Numbered from the stretch's first letter, positions 8,905 to 16,638 are shown. The stretch: DNA of 64,000 bases from Armatimonadota bacterium (GCA_013314775.1 JABUFB010000008.1:248001-312000); one strand, 5' to 3'. Numbers and translations: made by a program. The notes: a model not told the origin generated them from the sequence alone.

Positions 8905-8989
8905 GGAAAATGCTCCTCTCTGTCTAGGACGCGTCCGGGCAAGCGTTTCGCCGTCCCCGTCAGACACACCTTTGTGAGGCTGCAGGAAG

Positions 8990-9904
8990 ATGCTGTCAGA
9001 CCCAGCTCGCAGCAACCGAATTGGAATCGTCGCCGGAGCCCTCGACCACCTCGAGCGCATTGAGGGCTACGGTGTAGGTCGTGTGGAACTGGTGATGCAA
9101 CAGTCACACGAGGAGGCGCAGATCCGCGATTTCATTCGGCGCAACCGATGGACGGTGGGGCTACACAGCCCGTTATACCGAGACGTTGAGTACCCCGAGT
9201 ACCCGCTTCTCGCCTCGGTCTTCGACACTGACGCCGAACGCCAGGACCGGGCCCTGGCCTTGGTGGAGCGGGAGATCAGGCGCGCGCCGGACTGGGATGC
9301 GATCTATGTTGTCACTCATCTGCAGCGTTCCGTGGGCGTCTTTCACGAACAGGTCCCGCCCGGCTGGGACGAGACGCGCGCCGTGGACGTGGCCGTCAGG
9401 GCAGGGGAGAGGCTGGCCCGGGTTGCTCAAGAGGTCGGGGTTCCGCTCCACCTTGAGAACATGATGAGCCACCCGCTCATCGCCCGTCCTGAAACCTACC
9501 TGGCGATATTAGAGCGCCTGCCCTCAGAACACATCAGCATGTGCTTCGATGTCGGCCACGCCGCACTGGATGCCGCCTATTACGGCTTCAACGTGGTGGA
9601 TTTCGCCGCTGCGGTGGCGCACCGCGTCGGTTCACTGCATATCCACAACAACCGTATCTCGGAGGACTTCGATTTTGCGATCCTGCGCGAGCGGGGGCTC
9701 CAGAAAAAGTACCCGGTGCACCCATCGCAGCTCGTCGAAGACTCGTGGATCGACGTCCGTGCGATTCTTGAGGCGATTTTCACAACGAACCCCTCCGCCC
9801 TCCCCACTTTGGAGGTATACTATGCACTGGATACCGATCCGGACCATTTCCGCGAGGGGCTGTACTGGCTGGAGAATATCTGTTTTGGCGACAACGTGGC
9901 ATGA
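8990..9904 (+). CDS. Sugar-phosphate isomerase/epimerase-like TIM-barrel protein
   Basis: A 304-residue protein of the AP-endonuclease-2 / xylose-isomerase-like barrel family. The ATG at 8990 has GGAAG upstream. Metal-ligand positions can be followed along the barrel: Glu in VPLHLENMMSHP, Asp and His in CFDVGHAALDA, His in GSLHIHNNR, and Glu near the end in LPTLEVYYALD. Family members isomerise or epimerise sugars and their phosphates, often with Mn; a few are endonucleases. The MMSHP and HNNR loops are ordinary for the sugar branch. It stands alone between a divergent envelope gene and the nifU-like gene, so there is no operon clue to its substrate. Confidence 0.8.
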   Translation: MLSDPARSNRIGIVAGALDHLERIEGYGVGRVELVMQQSHEEAQIRDFIRRNRWTVGLHSPLYRDVEYPEYPLLASVFDTDAERQDRALALVEREIRRAPDWDAIYVVTHLQRSVGVFHEQVPPGWDETRAVDVAVRAGERLARVAQEVGVPLHLENMMSHPLIARPETYLAILERLPSEHISMCFDVGHAALDAAYYGFNVVDFAAAVAHRVGSLHIHNNRISEDFDFAILRERGLQKKYPVHPSQLVEDSWIDVRAILEAIFTTNPSALPTLEVYYALDTDPDHFREGLYWLENICFGDNVA

Positions 9905-9937
9905 GGGACACCCACAGGGCGCGCAGCCAGGTCGCGC

Positions 9938-9965
9938 TTGACAGTTATTACCGCAGACATATAAT
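9938..9965 (+). promoter_or_regulatory. Consensus sigma-70 promoter for nifU-like gene
   Basis: TTGACA at 9938-9943 and TATAAT at 9960-9965 are both perfect matches to the housekeeping sigma boxes, separated by 16 bases in an AT-rich island of an otherwise GC-rich sequence. It lies 33 bases upstream of the start codon at 9998. It is the cleanest promoter in the window and implies strong constitutive expression unless repressed. Confidence 0.8.
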
Positions 9966-9979
9966 CAAGTTATATTGAT
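9964..9979. promoter_or_regulatory. Dyad overlapping the -10 box (possible operator)
   Basis: ATCAA at 9964-9968 and TTGAT at 9975-9979 are exact inverted repeats around a 6-base AT spacer. They overlap the end of the -10 box and the expected transcription start, where a repressor would block initiation. An Rrf2/IscR-type or SUF-type regulator is a guess; the arms are short and the site does not match a motif I can name. Confidence 0.3.
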
Positions 9980-9997
9980 GCAAAGGGATGATGCGCT

Positions 9998-10465
9998 ATG
10001 CTTTACTCCGAAAAGGTTATGGAGCATTTCCAGAACCCGCGCAACATGGGGGAACTCGAAGATCCCGACGCGGTGGGGGACGTGGGCAACCCTCAGTGTG
10101 GCGACCAGATGCGCCTGACCCTCAAGGTTGATCCTGTCACCCGAACGATTACAGACATCAAGTTCAAGACCTTCGGCTGTGGGGCGGCCATCGCCAGCAG
10201 CTCCATGGTGACGGAACTCGTCAAGGGCAAGACCTTCGAGGAAGCGCTTGAGGTCAGCAACAAGAACGTGGTCGAGGAGCTCGGCGGCTTGCCTCCGGTG
10301 AAAATGCACTGCTCCGTGCTGGCCGAACAGGGGATCGCTGCGGCGCTCATCGACTATTTCAAGCGTCATCCCGAGGTCGAACCACCACCGGGCCTGATGG
10401 AGAAAGCTGAGCGGCTGGAGAAGCTGGATCCCCACGGCTGGCCCGAGGAGGGAGAAGACCACTAA
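9998..10465 (+). CDS. nifU: NifU/IscU-type iron-sulfur cluster scaffold
   Basis: A 155-residue NifU N-terminal-type scaffold, which assembles a transient Fe-S cluster from iron and cysteine-desulfurase sulfur and passes it to target proteins. The three cluster cysteines are present: Cys34 in GNPQCGDQ, Cys61 in FGCGAAIASSS and Cys105 in KMHCSVLAEQ, with conserved Asp36. The start MLYSEKVMEHFQNPRNMG is diagnostic. The last 30 residues are a charged extension. No desulfurase, HscA/B or ferredoxin gene is adjacent, so the partner NifS/IscS must be elsewhere. It is monocistronic between a consensus promoter and a GC hairpin. The SP-loop and LPPVK motif place it in the IscU-like branch found with nifS pairs. 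Confidence 0.95.
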   Translation: MLYSEKVMEHFQNPRNMGELEDPDAVGDVGNPQCGDQMRLTLKVDPVTRTITDIKFKTFGCGAAIASSSMVTELVKGKTFEEALEVSNKNVVEELGGLPPVKMHCSVLAEQGIAAALIDYFKRHPEVEPPPGLMEKAERLEKLDPHGWPEEGEDH

Positions 10466-10505
10466 CCGATCCTGATTTCCCCGGACCTTCGAAGTTATCC
10501 TGGAT

Positions 10506-10529
10506 GCGGCAGGTTCTCGGGCCTGCCGC
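10506..10529. terminator. GC hairpin after nifU
   Basis: GCGGCAGG at 10506-10513 pairs perfectly with CCTGCCGC at 10522-10529 around an 8-base loop, 41 bases after the nifU stop. There is no T-tract after it, so it is either an atypical terminator or a 3'-end stabilising stem. Confidence 0.45.
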
Positions 10530-10576
10530 CTGCCACGTCCGCAAACGATTGAACGCGCGGTAAGGAAGGTGTAAGC

Positions 10577-11917
10577 ATGCTGGCTGCCGGCTTCGGAAAA
10601 CGGGAGATCACGCCACCCATTGGAACTCCCTGCGCGCTGGGTCTCGATAATGAAGCCCAGGAGATCTACGATCCCATCTTCATCCGCGCCATCGCGCTCA
10701 CTGACGCCGGACACACCGTCTTCATTCTCTCCGCGGATGTCCTTGGGCTTTACGCGGTCGAGGACCAAATGATCCGTTCCGAGGTCGCTCAGCGCGTGCG
10801 GGTCCCCGTGGACCATGTGATCGTCCACGGGACCCACACCCACGAAAGCCCCTGTGTGCGCGTGGAATACGGCCGGTACCTGGCAGAACGTGGGCTGAAG
10901 GCCTACAGCCCCGAGTTCTGGGCGCAATTCCGGGAGGCAGCGGTGGAAGCCGCTGCTCAGGCTTCTCGCAGCATTGCCCCGGCAGAAGTGCGTTACGGCG
11001 AGGCGCCTGTGGAGGGGATCGCATCCAATCGCCGTCTGCGTATGCCTGACGGGACAGTGGTCATGCGCGGCAGCCGCGATAGCGAGCAGAAGCGGGAATA
11101 TCCGGTGGGGGACATCGACCCCCTGGTACGGGTCGTCTCCCTCAAGCGCGACGGGGACGAGATTGTCCTCCTGAACTACTGCTGCCACCCCAGTGCTGCG
11201 GGCGGCGACGAAGGCCCCTACATCACAGGGGACTTTCCAGGCTATGCGATCCAGGAAATCGAACAAACGCTCGTAAACTCATCCGCGATCCATTTCACCG
11301 GCCCCTGTGGAAACGTGAACCCGGGTAAGTTCACCGGGTGGCGGTCCCGCAGGGACGATGCGGCCGCCATGGGCGCACTGCTTGCGGCAGGAGCACTCAG
11401 GGCCCGAGAAAGCGCCGAGCCGGTAGACGGGTCGTCTCTGCGCTTCAAGGTGGCGCCAGTCGAGCTTCCACTTCGCGAGAATATCGCGAGCCAGGCCGAA
11501 CTTGAGGCGCGCGTTGAGGCAGACATTGCCGACTACCGCCGCCGCAGGGACGCCGGCGAGACAGTACCGGGCGGCGGGCCGCTGCTCAACGATCTGCTCC
11601 GCCTGCAACTGCTCAGGCGTGTGGGACGCGGTCCGATCGAAACGCGGATTGCCGGGCTGGCTTACGGAGACCTGGCGCTGATCTTCCTGCCGGGCGAATG
11701 CTTCCTGGAACTGAACCACACGATCCGCTGGAACTACGGCAAGGCCCGCGTGGTCTGTGTCGAGAACTGCGACTACACGCCAAGCTACATCCCGACACCG
11801 GAAGCGTATCTGCCTGAAGCCCAGGGGTATGAGGGCCGGGTGGCGATAGTCTCGCCGGAGGCCTTTGGCATTGTCGGCCAGGCGGCGTGCGGTCTGTTCT
11901 CGGATCTGTCAAGCTGA
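10577..11917 (+). CDS. Neutral/alkaline ceramidase-like protein
   Basis: A 446-residue protein resembling the catalytic N-terminal domain of neutral/alkaline non-lysosomal ceramidases, zinc amidases that release a fatty acid from ceramide. It begins LAAGFGKREITPPIGTP, the usual opening of the family, and carries the HGTHTHESP loop (zinc histidines), CCHPSAAGG and the TGPCGNVNPG motif. It lacks an obvious signal peptide and the C-terminal beta domain of true ceramidases, so it belongs to the shorter uncharacterised group common in Planctomycetes and Armatimonadetes, and is probably cytoplasmic. RBS AAGGAAGG lies 8 bases before the ATG. Actual substrate may be a different amide. It is monocistronic. 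Confidence 0.75.
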   Translation: MLAAGFGKREITPPIGTPCALGLDNEAQEIYDPIFIRAIALTDAGHTVFILSADVLGLYAVEDQMIRSEVAQRVRVPVDHVIVHGTHTHESPCVRVEYGRYLAERGLKAYSPEFWAQFREAAVEAAAQASRSIAPAEVRYGEAPVEGIASNRRLRMPDGTVVMRGSRDSEQKREYPVGDIDPLVRVVSLKRDGDEIVLLNYCCHPSAAGGDEGPYITGDFPGYAIQEIEQTLVNSSAIHFTGPCGNVNPGKFTGWRSRRDDAAAMGALLAAGALRARESAEPVDGSSLRFKVAPVELPLRENIASQAELEARVEADIADYRRRRDAGETVPGGGPLLNDLLRLQLLRRVGRGPIETRIAGLAYGDLALIFLPGECFLELNHTIRWNYGKARVVCVENCDYTPSYIPTPEAYLPEAQGYEGRVAIVSPEAFGIVGQAACGLFSDLSS

Positions 11918-12015
11918 CGGGCGCTTGCCACCGCGAGAAAAGCCTCCTGGCAGGTATTGATGAGCCCTGGGGCCACTGCGGGGGCTGCCCCTGTGAGGGA
12001 CGTGCGCGAAGTTTA

Positions 12016-12031
12016 CATAATCGAGATTATG
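12016..12031. promoter_or_regulatory. AT-rich perfect inverted repeat in a convergent gap
   Basis: CATAATC at 12016-12022 and GATTATG at 12025-12031 are exact inverted repeats around GA. They stand out in a 196-base gap (11918-12113) between two converging genes, where no promoter is required. It may be a protein-binding site or belong to an unannotated short transcript. Confidence 0.3.
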
Positions 12032-12113
12032 GAACGTTTCGCCCGGCCGCTTCGGACGGCCTATCCCTGCGCCAAACGCCGATGCATCCACCATGCGAGT
12101 AACACCCCCCCAC

Positions 12114-13229
12114 CTACTCCGATCCCGGGTGGAAGACCGCCATGTATTCGCTCCGCAAAGTCTCCTGCCGATCCGCGTACTCCATCCAGCCCCCCGCAGG
12201 CGACATGATATTCAGCTCCGACAACTGCGCCCGTTCTGCGGGTGCTTCGACGTCCGGCCGAACTGACTCGCCACCCAGAATATCCTGCAGTGCCCTCTGG
12301 CCTTTCTGCGACAGCGCGAAGTCAATAAACAGTCGCGCCGCGTTACGGTGCGGCGCCGATCGGAGGATCGCCACCGGCCCCAGCATCATGGGAACTCCGT
12401 CCTTCGGCCACACGGGGCGGATCGAGCTGCCGGCCCGCATCCGTTCGTAGACGCTGTAACCCATTGCTCCGCTAACCAGATCGACCTCGCCGGCTTCCAA
12501 CGCGTCCAACGTCTCGTCAGACGTCTTGTATATTCTCGGCCGCTGGCGGGCCATTCGTTTCCAGTACGACACCCCATACTCCTCGCGTAGGAAGTAATAA
12601 TGCGCGTAGGCCGATCCCGCGGTCTGGGCGTCCTTGAGCCCCACTCTGCCCCTCCACTTCTCCTCGAGCAGCGCTGGCCAGGTGTCGGGCGCTTCCGTCC
12701 GCTTCATGCGCCGCGAGTCATACGCGATGCAGAGACCGACCACACGCAGCGCCGACCAGTACCCGGGGTCCTTATAGCGTGTGGGTATCGCCCGCTCCTC
12801 AGGCGATGAATATTGCATGAGCGAGCCTTTTCGACGCAATTGCGTAAAAATCGCCACATCAAGAACGTGAAGTACGTCGGCCTGAACGTCCCCGGACTCG
12901 ATCTCGCTCTGGACCTTTTGCACGGTGTCGAAAGTACTTCCTCGTACCAGGTGCGTCGTGATGTAGGGGTGTTCCTTTTCGAACAGTTTCAGGAATTTCT
13001 CAGCGCCGTCCTGCGGAAGTGATGTGTACCAGGACAGTTCACCTTCTCGACGCGCGAGCTCTCTGATCTCTTCCGGAGAACTAACGTTCGAGTTTGTCTG
13101 GTCCTCTACAACGACTTGGATCGGCCCGTCACCCTGCGGGCAGCCGACAATCATCGGCATTCCCGCCAAAATCGTGGCGACGATGAGCCGTGCCAGGCAC
13201 CGCTGCTTTCCACGGCCTGCAACTGTCAT
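12114..13229 (-). CDS. Iron(III)-type ABC transporter substrate-binding lipoprotein
   Basis: A 371-residue extracellular solute-binding protein of the FbpA/iron(III) type. The start is ATG 13229, with AAAGGA seven bases upstream; a longer frame exists but adds an unlikely N-terminus. A lipoprotein signal ends at MIVGC (residues about 20-24). The mature part opens with GELSWYTSLPQDGAEKFLKL, the usual start of FbpA-like proteins, and later shows KTSDETLDALEAGEVDLVSG and a C-terminal FIDFALSQKGQRALQ. The tyrosine pair that binds ferric iron in FbpA is not clear, so the ligand could be iron, a phosphonate or a sugar. No permease or ATPase gene is adjacent, so it is an orphan binding protein. Confidence 0.75.
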   Translation of the reverse strand: MTVAGRGKQRCLARLIVATILAGMPMIVGCPQGDGPIQVVVEDQTNSNVSSPEEIRELARREGELSWYTSLPQDGAEKFLKLFEKEHPYITTHLVRGSTFDTVQKVQSEIESGDVQADVLHVLDVAIFTQLRRKGSLMQYSSPEERAIPTRYKDPGYWSALRVVGLCIAYDSRRMKRTEAPDTWPALLEEKWRGRVGLKDAQTAGSAYAHYYFLREEYGVSYWKRMARQRPRIYKTSDETLDALEAGEVDLVSGAMGYSVYERMRAGSSIRPVWPKDGVPMMLGPVAILRSAPHRNAARLFIDFALSQKGQRALQDILGGESVRPDVEAPAERAQLSELNIMSPAGGWMEYADRQETLRSEYMAVFHPGSE

Positions 13230-13369
13230 GGTGGATCCTTTGACACTCAAAAATCCCAAAGGGTGCGGGACTGCCGGTGCCCTCTTCCCCATCAGGGCCG
13301 GGCCGGCTCGAGGTATCGTCGCGGATTGGACGCTCATTGTCCGGCCAGGTTCCCGCTCCGTGCAACCCC

Positions 13370-14059
13370 TCAGGACTTCCTCCCATCAGGTTGTCCCGTC
13401 GTTAGGCATTCCACCACATCAGCAACGTCCTCTGCCTTGACGACGACAAGCACCTCGCTATCTCCCGGAACCACGGCGTCTCCCCGTGGAATCGTGAGTT
13501 TCCGCTCTTTGTCCAGGATTCCCGCAATGACCCCCGACTGCGGGAAGTTCGGGCGCTGGGCAATCTCACGGACCGTCAATCCAGCCGCTGCTGCACCCTC
13601 CGGCACCTGCACCGCCAGCATCTCTGCCTCACCGCCGCCGATTTCCGCGATTCTGCGTGCCCTGGGCCGCTCAACCGCCAGCACAAGCTCATGCAGGTAC
13701 AGGTCCAATTCACTGATAATATACGTGGCTCCGGCCAGGTCGTAGGCGTCCCGGTAGCGCGAATCTCGCATCCGCACGACGCACTGGGCGACGCCGAACT
13801 GCCGTGCAAGCAGCGTGAAAGTGATGTTGTCTGCATCATTGCGCATCAGAGCCAGTGCGGCATCAGCCCGGTCAATCCCGGCCTGCTGCAGCACACCCAG
13901 GTCCGTCGCGCTGCCGTGGACGGTGAGCACCCCAAGTTCGGCGTAAATCTGGGCGCAACGGGCCTCATCAATATCCACTACCACCACATCGTGGGTATCC
14001 CGCATGATCTGGGCAATCCCGCTACCAACAACACCGGCTCCACCAATCACAATGTACAT
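13370..14059 (-). CDS. trkA: TrkA-family potassium uptake regulatory subunit
   Basis: A 229-residue cytoplasmic subunit that binds NAD(H) or ATP and gates the TrkH/KtrB channel. Residues 1-130 form the RCK-N (TrkA-N) Rossmann domain, opening with MYIVIGGAGVVGSGIAQIM (GXGXXG at 7-12) and an acidic strand end (VVVVDIDEAR). Residues about 145-220 are the RCK-C domain (GLTVREIAQRPNFP, then RGDAVVPGDSEVLVVV). A single RCK pair means it resembles KtrA rather than the two-copy E. coli TrkA. It lies directly downstream of the trkH gene, 36 bases apart, on the same strand, so the two form one uptake operon. Start has GGGAGG seven bases upstream. Confidence 0.9.
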   Translation of the reverse strand: MYIVIGGAGVVGSGIAQIMRDTHDVVVVDIDEARCAQIYAELGVLTVHGSATDLGVLQQAGIDRADAALALMRNDADNITFTLLARQFGVAQCVVRMRDSRYRDAYDLAGATYIISELDLYLHELVLAVERPRARRIAEIGGGEAEMLAVQVPEGAAAAGLTVREIAQRPNFPQSGVIAGILDKERKLTIPRGDAVVPGDSEVLVVVKAEDVADVVECLTTGQPDGRKS

Positions 14060-14095
14060 CCCGTTGCCTCCCGTCCATCGTCGCCCATGAGTTTG

Positions 14096-15643
14096 CTACT
14101 GCCAGACGCGCCGCGAGAAAAGCGCCAGCACCGGAAGGATCTCGAGCCTTCCCGCCAGCATCACCACAATGTAGTAAGCCTTGAGCGCCGGGGGGAACGT
14201 CGCAAGGTCAGCAGGCGTCAGGAGCGAGGGACCCATGTTGCTCACTGCTGACAGCGACACTGTGATGCTCTCCAGAGCGCCGTGGGGGCTGAACAGAGCG
14301 GTGATCACCCCGCCCAGCGCCGTGAGCGCCAGCCAGCAGAAAGCCACCACCACCATCTCGTTGACTTCCTCTTCGGGGATCAGCGCGCCACCGAGGCGGA
14401 AGGGCATCACGTAGCGCCGCGGATACGTGCTGCGCTTTACGTGATGCCACGCATACAGGCGCAGCACACGGAACCGCAGGATCTTCAGCCCACCGGATGT
14501 GGACCCGACGCATCCCCCGGTCAGCATGAGGAAGAGCAGCGCCTGCAGCCCGGCAGGAAAGTTGAGCCAGTACCTGAAATCCGTGGTGGCCAGACCTGCC
14601 CCGCTCAGCAACGACGCAGACTGGAACAGCGCCTTTCTCGGGAGTTCACCGTGACTGAAGGCAGCCTCACCGGTTCTCAGGTACCCTTCGAAGAGAAGCA
14701 AGAGCACCGTCCCGGCAAGCATCATCCAGTAGGTCCGCGTCTCCGAGCCGAACAGGGTAGACCGCGGCTGCCCACTCAGGAGCAGGTGGTGGCTAAGGAA
14801 GCTGATCCCCGATAGCAGCATGAACACGATCGTCGCGAGTTCGATCCCGTACGCATTGGGGTGTCCGGTCAGCGCGAACTGTCCGAGGTTCGCGTCATGC
14901 AGCCCAAATCCGCCCGTGGATACGGTCGACAGCGCATACGCTAGAGAGTTGAACCCCCCGGCACCCAGCAATAGGAGTGCCAGGAAATTGAGCGCGGTCA
15001 GGCCGATGTAGATCCGCCACAGGATCAAGATTGTGCCCTTTACTCCCGGCGAGGGGCGCTGAACAAGGGCTTTCGGACCCTCCACCAGCAGCAGTCGGAA
15101 TGCCTCGCCGCCGGGGAAACTTACGAGCAGGAAAAAGCTAAGTATCCCCAGGCCCCCGAGCCATTGCATCTCAACCCGCCACAGCAGTATCGAGTGCGGG
15201 AGATCCTCAATCCCTGTCAGAACTGTGAAGCCGGTGGTTGTGAATCCGCTGGTGGCTTCGAAAGCCGCGTCCACGAATGGTATCTCGCGGCTCAGCCAGA
15301 CTGGCAATCCTCCTGCCAGCGAGTAGCAGCTCCACCCAAGGACGCAGAGCACCAGCGCCGCACGCCACGACAGGGGCTTCTGGGGAAAACTTCGTTCCAG
15401 CAACAAGCCGATCAGGGCGATGACCACCGCCGTGCCGCTGAATGCCCAAAACTCCTCGTTCTCCCCGTACCAGAGTGCGACCAGCGCGGGCAGGCACATG
15501 GAAGCTCCCAGGACGAGCAGCAACTCACCAAGGGCATGGGCGCCTTCGCCTAGCACCCGCAGCCTGGACACGCGCGGCCGCAGCTCTGGCCCTAAGGAAC
15601 GCATCTGCGAGCGACTTATGTGGCGGATAGATCGAGGATTCAC
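14096..15643 (-). CDS. trkH: TrkH/KtrB-type potassium channel subunit
   Basis: A membrane K+ translocating subunit, about 515 residues if GTG 15643 is used. Four pore-loop repeats are visible: SGFTTTGFTVL, STVSTGGFGLHD, SGAGLATTDF and SAVSNMGPSL, each with the filter Gly. Two transmembrane helices flank each loop; an N-terminal pair of helices precedes them. The start is uncertain: GTG 15643 lies only a few bases after a possible extended -10 box (15650-15658), which would make the mRNA nearly leaderless, and ATG 15603 is the alternative. Neither has a clear Shine-Dalgarno. It forms an operon with trkA downstream and lets the cell accumulate K+ under osmotic stress. Confidence 0.92.
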   Translation of the reverse strand: MNPRSIRHISRSQMRSLGPELRPRVSRLRVLGEGAHALGELLLVLGASMCLPALVALWYGENEEFWAFSGTAVVIALIGLLLERSFPQKPLSWRAALVLCVLGWSCYSLAGGLPVWLSREIPFVDAAFEATSGFTTTGFTVLTGIEDLPHSILLWRVEMQWLGGLGILSFFLLVSFPGGEAFRLLLVEGPKALVQRPSPGVKGTILILWRIYIGLTALNFLALLLLGAGGFNSLAYALSTVSTGGFGLHDANLGQFALTGHPNAYGIELATIVFMLLSGISFLSHHLLLSGQPRSTLFGSETRTYWMMLAGTVLLLLFEGYLRTGEAAFSHGELPRKALFQSASLLSGAGLATTDFRYWLNFPAGLQALLFLMLTGGCVGSTSGGLKILRFRVLRLYAWHHVKRSTYPRRYVMPFRLGGALIPEEEVNEMVVVAFCWLALTALGGVITALFSPHGALESITVSLSAVSNMGPSLLTPADLATFPPALKAYYIVVMLAGRLEILPVLALFSRRVWQ

Positions 15644-15649
15644 GCGTTC

Positions 15650-15658
15650 ATTGTAGCA
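15650..15658 (-). promoter_or_regulatory. Possible extended -10 promoter for trkH-trkA
   Basis: Read on the minus strand, 15658-15650 is TGCTACAAT, an extended -10 element (TGN plus TACAAT). No -35 box of quality is present at the expected distance. Transcription would begin near 15645, almost at the GTG start of trkH. Confidence 0.35.
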
Positions 15659-15679
15659 CAGCACGGGATTGCGCTGCAC

Positions 15680-16200
15680 TCATGACATCACTCACGGGCG
15701 CGTTTCAGTTCTGCAGACTGCGCGTCATCTACCGCTGTCCCGGGCTTCTCTGGACCTCCCGGGATCAGCTGTTGTCACTGTTTGGCGTGCGCGCAGCCGG
15801 CCGAGCGAATTGAAAGAGTGCTGGCATTGCGCTGGTGCTCATTTCGCCTCACAGCCGCGAAGCGGGCGGCAGCTTATAGCCACGGCTGGAGTGGAGCGAG
15901 GCGGAACGGAACCCATCGAATTGGTCCACCTCCGATCTCGTGAGCCTCCGAGGGAGGCGACAGAAATCAGGTAACCGTGGCGTCTCTTTTCGTTACCGGA
16001 TATGCCGTCAGAAAAAGCCGAAGCCCCGGCTTGACCGAAGTCACCTGTTTTCGCGACACATAATCACTCATCGGTGGCGCAGGCGTTACACCGTCGTCAC
16101 TGCCGAAAGGTAAAGGCTTCTCACCCACATGTCGATACTCGACCTGACAGCAGACACACCCGTGTTCACGGATGAACGACCAAACATGGAGGTGCGACAA
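15680..16200. other. Long non-coding stretch between trkH and the pilin gene
   Basis: About 520 bases between divergent genes hold no convincing gene; short frames here have no family resemblance or good ribosome sites. Visible structure: CAGCCG/CGGCTG arms near 15851-15888, GGTAAC at 15970-15975 pairing with GTTACC at 15992-15997, and AAGCCG/CGGCTT near 16015-16032. TTGACC at 16031-16036 could be part of a -35 box. The length is large for a simple divergent promoter region and would suit a structured 5' leader for the pilin operon, but I could not match any riboswitch consensus. Confidence 0.4.
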
Positions 16201-16371
16201 ATGTTCGGAGCGATTCGGCGGTTGTGGAATGACGAGGACGGGCTGACCACGGTGGAGTACGCCTTGATGCTGGTGCTCATCGTGATCGTCGGCATCACGG
16301 CGTGGGGTAGCCTCGGCGGCAGCGTGAGTGACAAGGTGGAGGAAGTCAACACCACCATCAGCGGTTCCTGA
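16201..16371 (+). CDS. flp: Flp-type IVb pilin (major pilin)
   Basis: A 56-residue Flp pilin, the subunit of Tad pili used for tight adherence. I start at ATG 16201, eight bases after GGAGG at 16188-16192; upstream frame extensions are not needed and would exceed the normal 50-60 residue size. Class III signal: DEDG then LTTVEYALML, so the prepilin peptidase would cut after Gly14, leaving Glu at +5 and Tyr at +6, the diagnostic GXXXXEY motif. The hydrophobic helix (LVLIVIVGITAW) follows and a polar tail ends the protein. It heads a seven-gene Tad cluster running to 21628. The required peptidase is not in the window. Confidence 0.93.
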   Translation: MFGAIRRLWNDEDGLTTVEYALMLVLIVIVGITAWGSLGGSVSDKVEEVNTTISGS

Positions 16372-16379
16372 CGCTCGCC

Positions 16380-16399
16380 GGTTGTGCTCGAGCACAACC
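16380..16399. repeat. Perfect 20-base palindrome between pilin genes
   Basis: GGTTGTGCTC followed directly by GAGCACAACC gives an exact 20-base palindrome eight bases after the flp stop. It could be a protein-binding operator or fold into a hairpin in the mRNA. Confidence 0.6.
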
Positions 16400-16414
16400 A
16401 CCCAGACTCGTTGC

Positions 16415-16445
16415 GCGCGAGGGTCACGTCTCACGACCCTCGCGC
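16415..16445. terminator. Strong hairpin between pilin genes (attenuator or processing stem)
   Basis: GCGCGAGGGTC at 16415-16425 pairs perfectly with GACCCTCGCGC at 16435-16445 (11 pairs, 9-base loop). No T-tract follows, so it is more likely to stabilise or separate the abundant pilin message from the downstream assembly genes than to act as a complete terminator. Confidence 0.6.
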
Positions 16446-16470
16446 CCGACTCCACATGGAGGATGGATGA

Positions 16471-16638
16471 GTGGCCTGGATCACCTGGCTCTGGAACGAC
16501 GAGCAAGGGGCCGTCACCACTGAAACAGCTCTCATGCTGGTCGCCGTCTGCCTGGCGACGTACCTGGCCTGCAGCACTCTCGGGCAGATAACGCGCAGCA
16601 TGGTCGAGAACTCCACAGAGGAGGCGTTCGGGCAGTGA
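16471..16638 (+). CDS. Second, divergent Flp-like pilin
   Basis: A 55-residue product that is easy to miss by length cut-offs. GTG 16471 has GGAGG at 16458-16462, eight bases upstream, partly inside a small CTCC/GGAG stem. It begins MAWITWLWNDEQG and continues AVTTETALMLV, the same layout as the first pilin: acidic then Gly at -1, Glu at +5 and a hydrophobic helix. The +6 Tyr that marks Flp proteins is replaced by Thr, and two Cys lie in and after the helix. Its stop overlaps the tadE start (GTGA). It is probably a minor pilin or pseudopilin of the same pilus. The family call rests on motif layout and position. Confidence 0.75.
   Translation: MAWITWLWNDEQGAVTTETALMLVAVCLATYLACSTLGQITRSMVENSTEEAFGQ

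Noticed and set aside
16013-16034. Minus-strand intrinsic terminator (AAGCCG/CGGCTT then T-run)
   Set aside because: No minus-strand gene lies upstream for it to stop, so it is more likely to be chance or part of the leader structure on the plus strand.
15785-16100. c-di-GMP (GEMM-type) riboswitch in the flp leader
   Set aside because: Some pieces such as a GGTAACC stem were suggestive, but the GNNGCAAAGCC core and the tetraloop-receptor pair could not be found, so no call is made.
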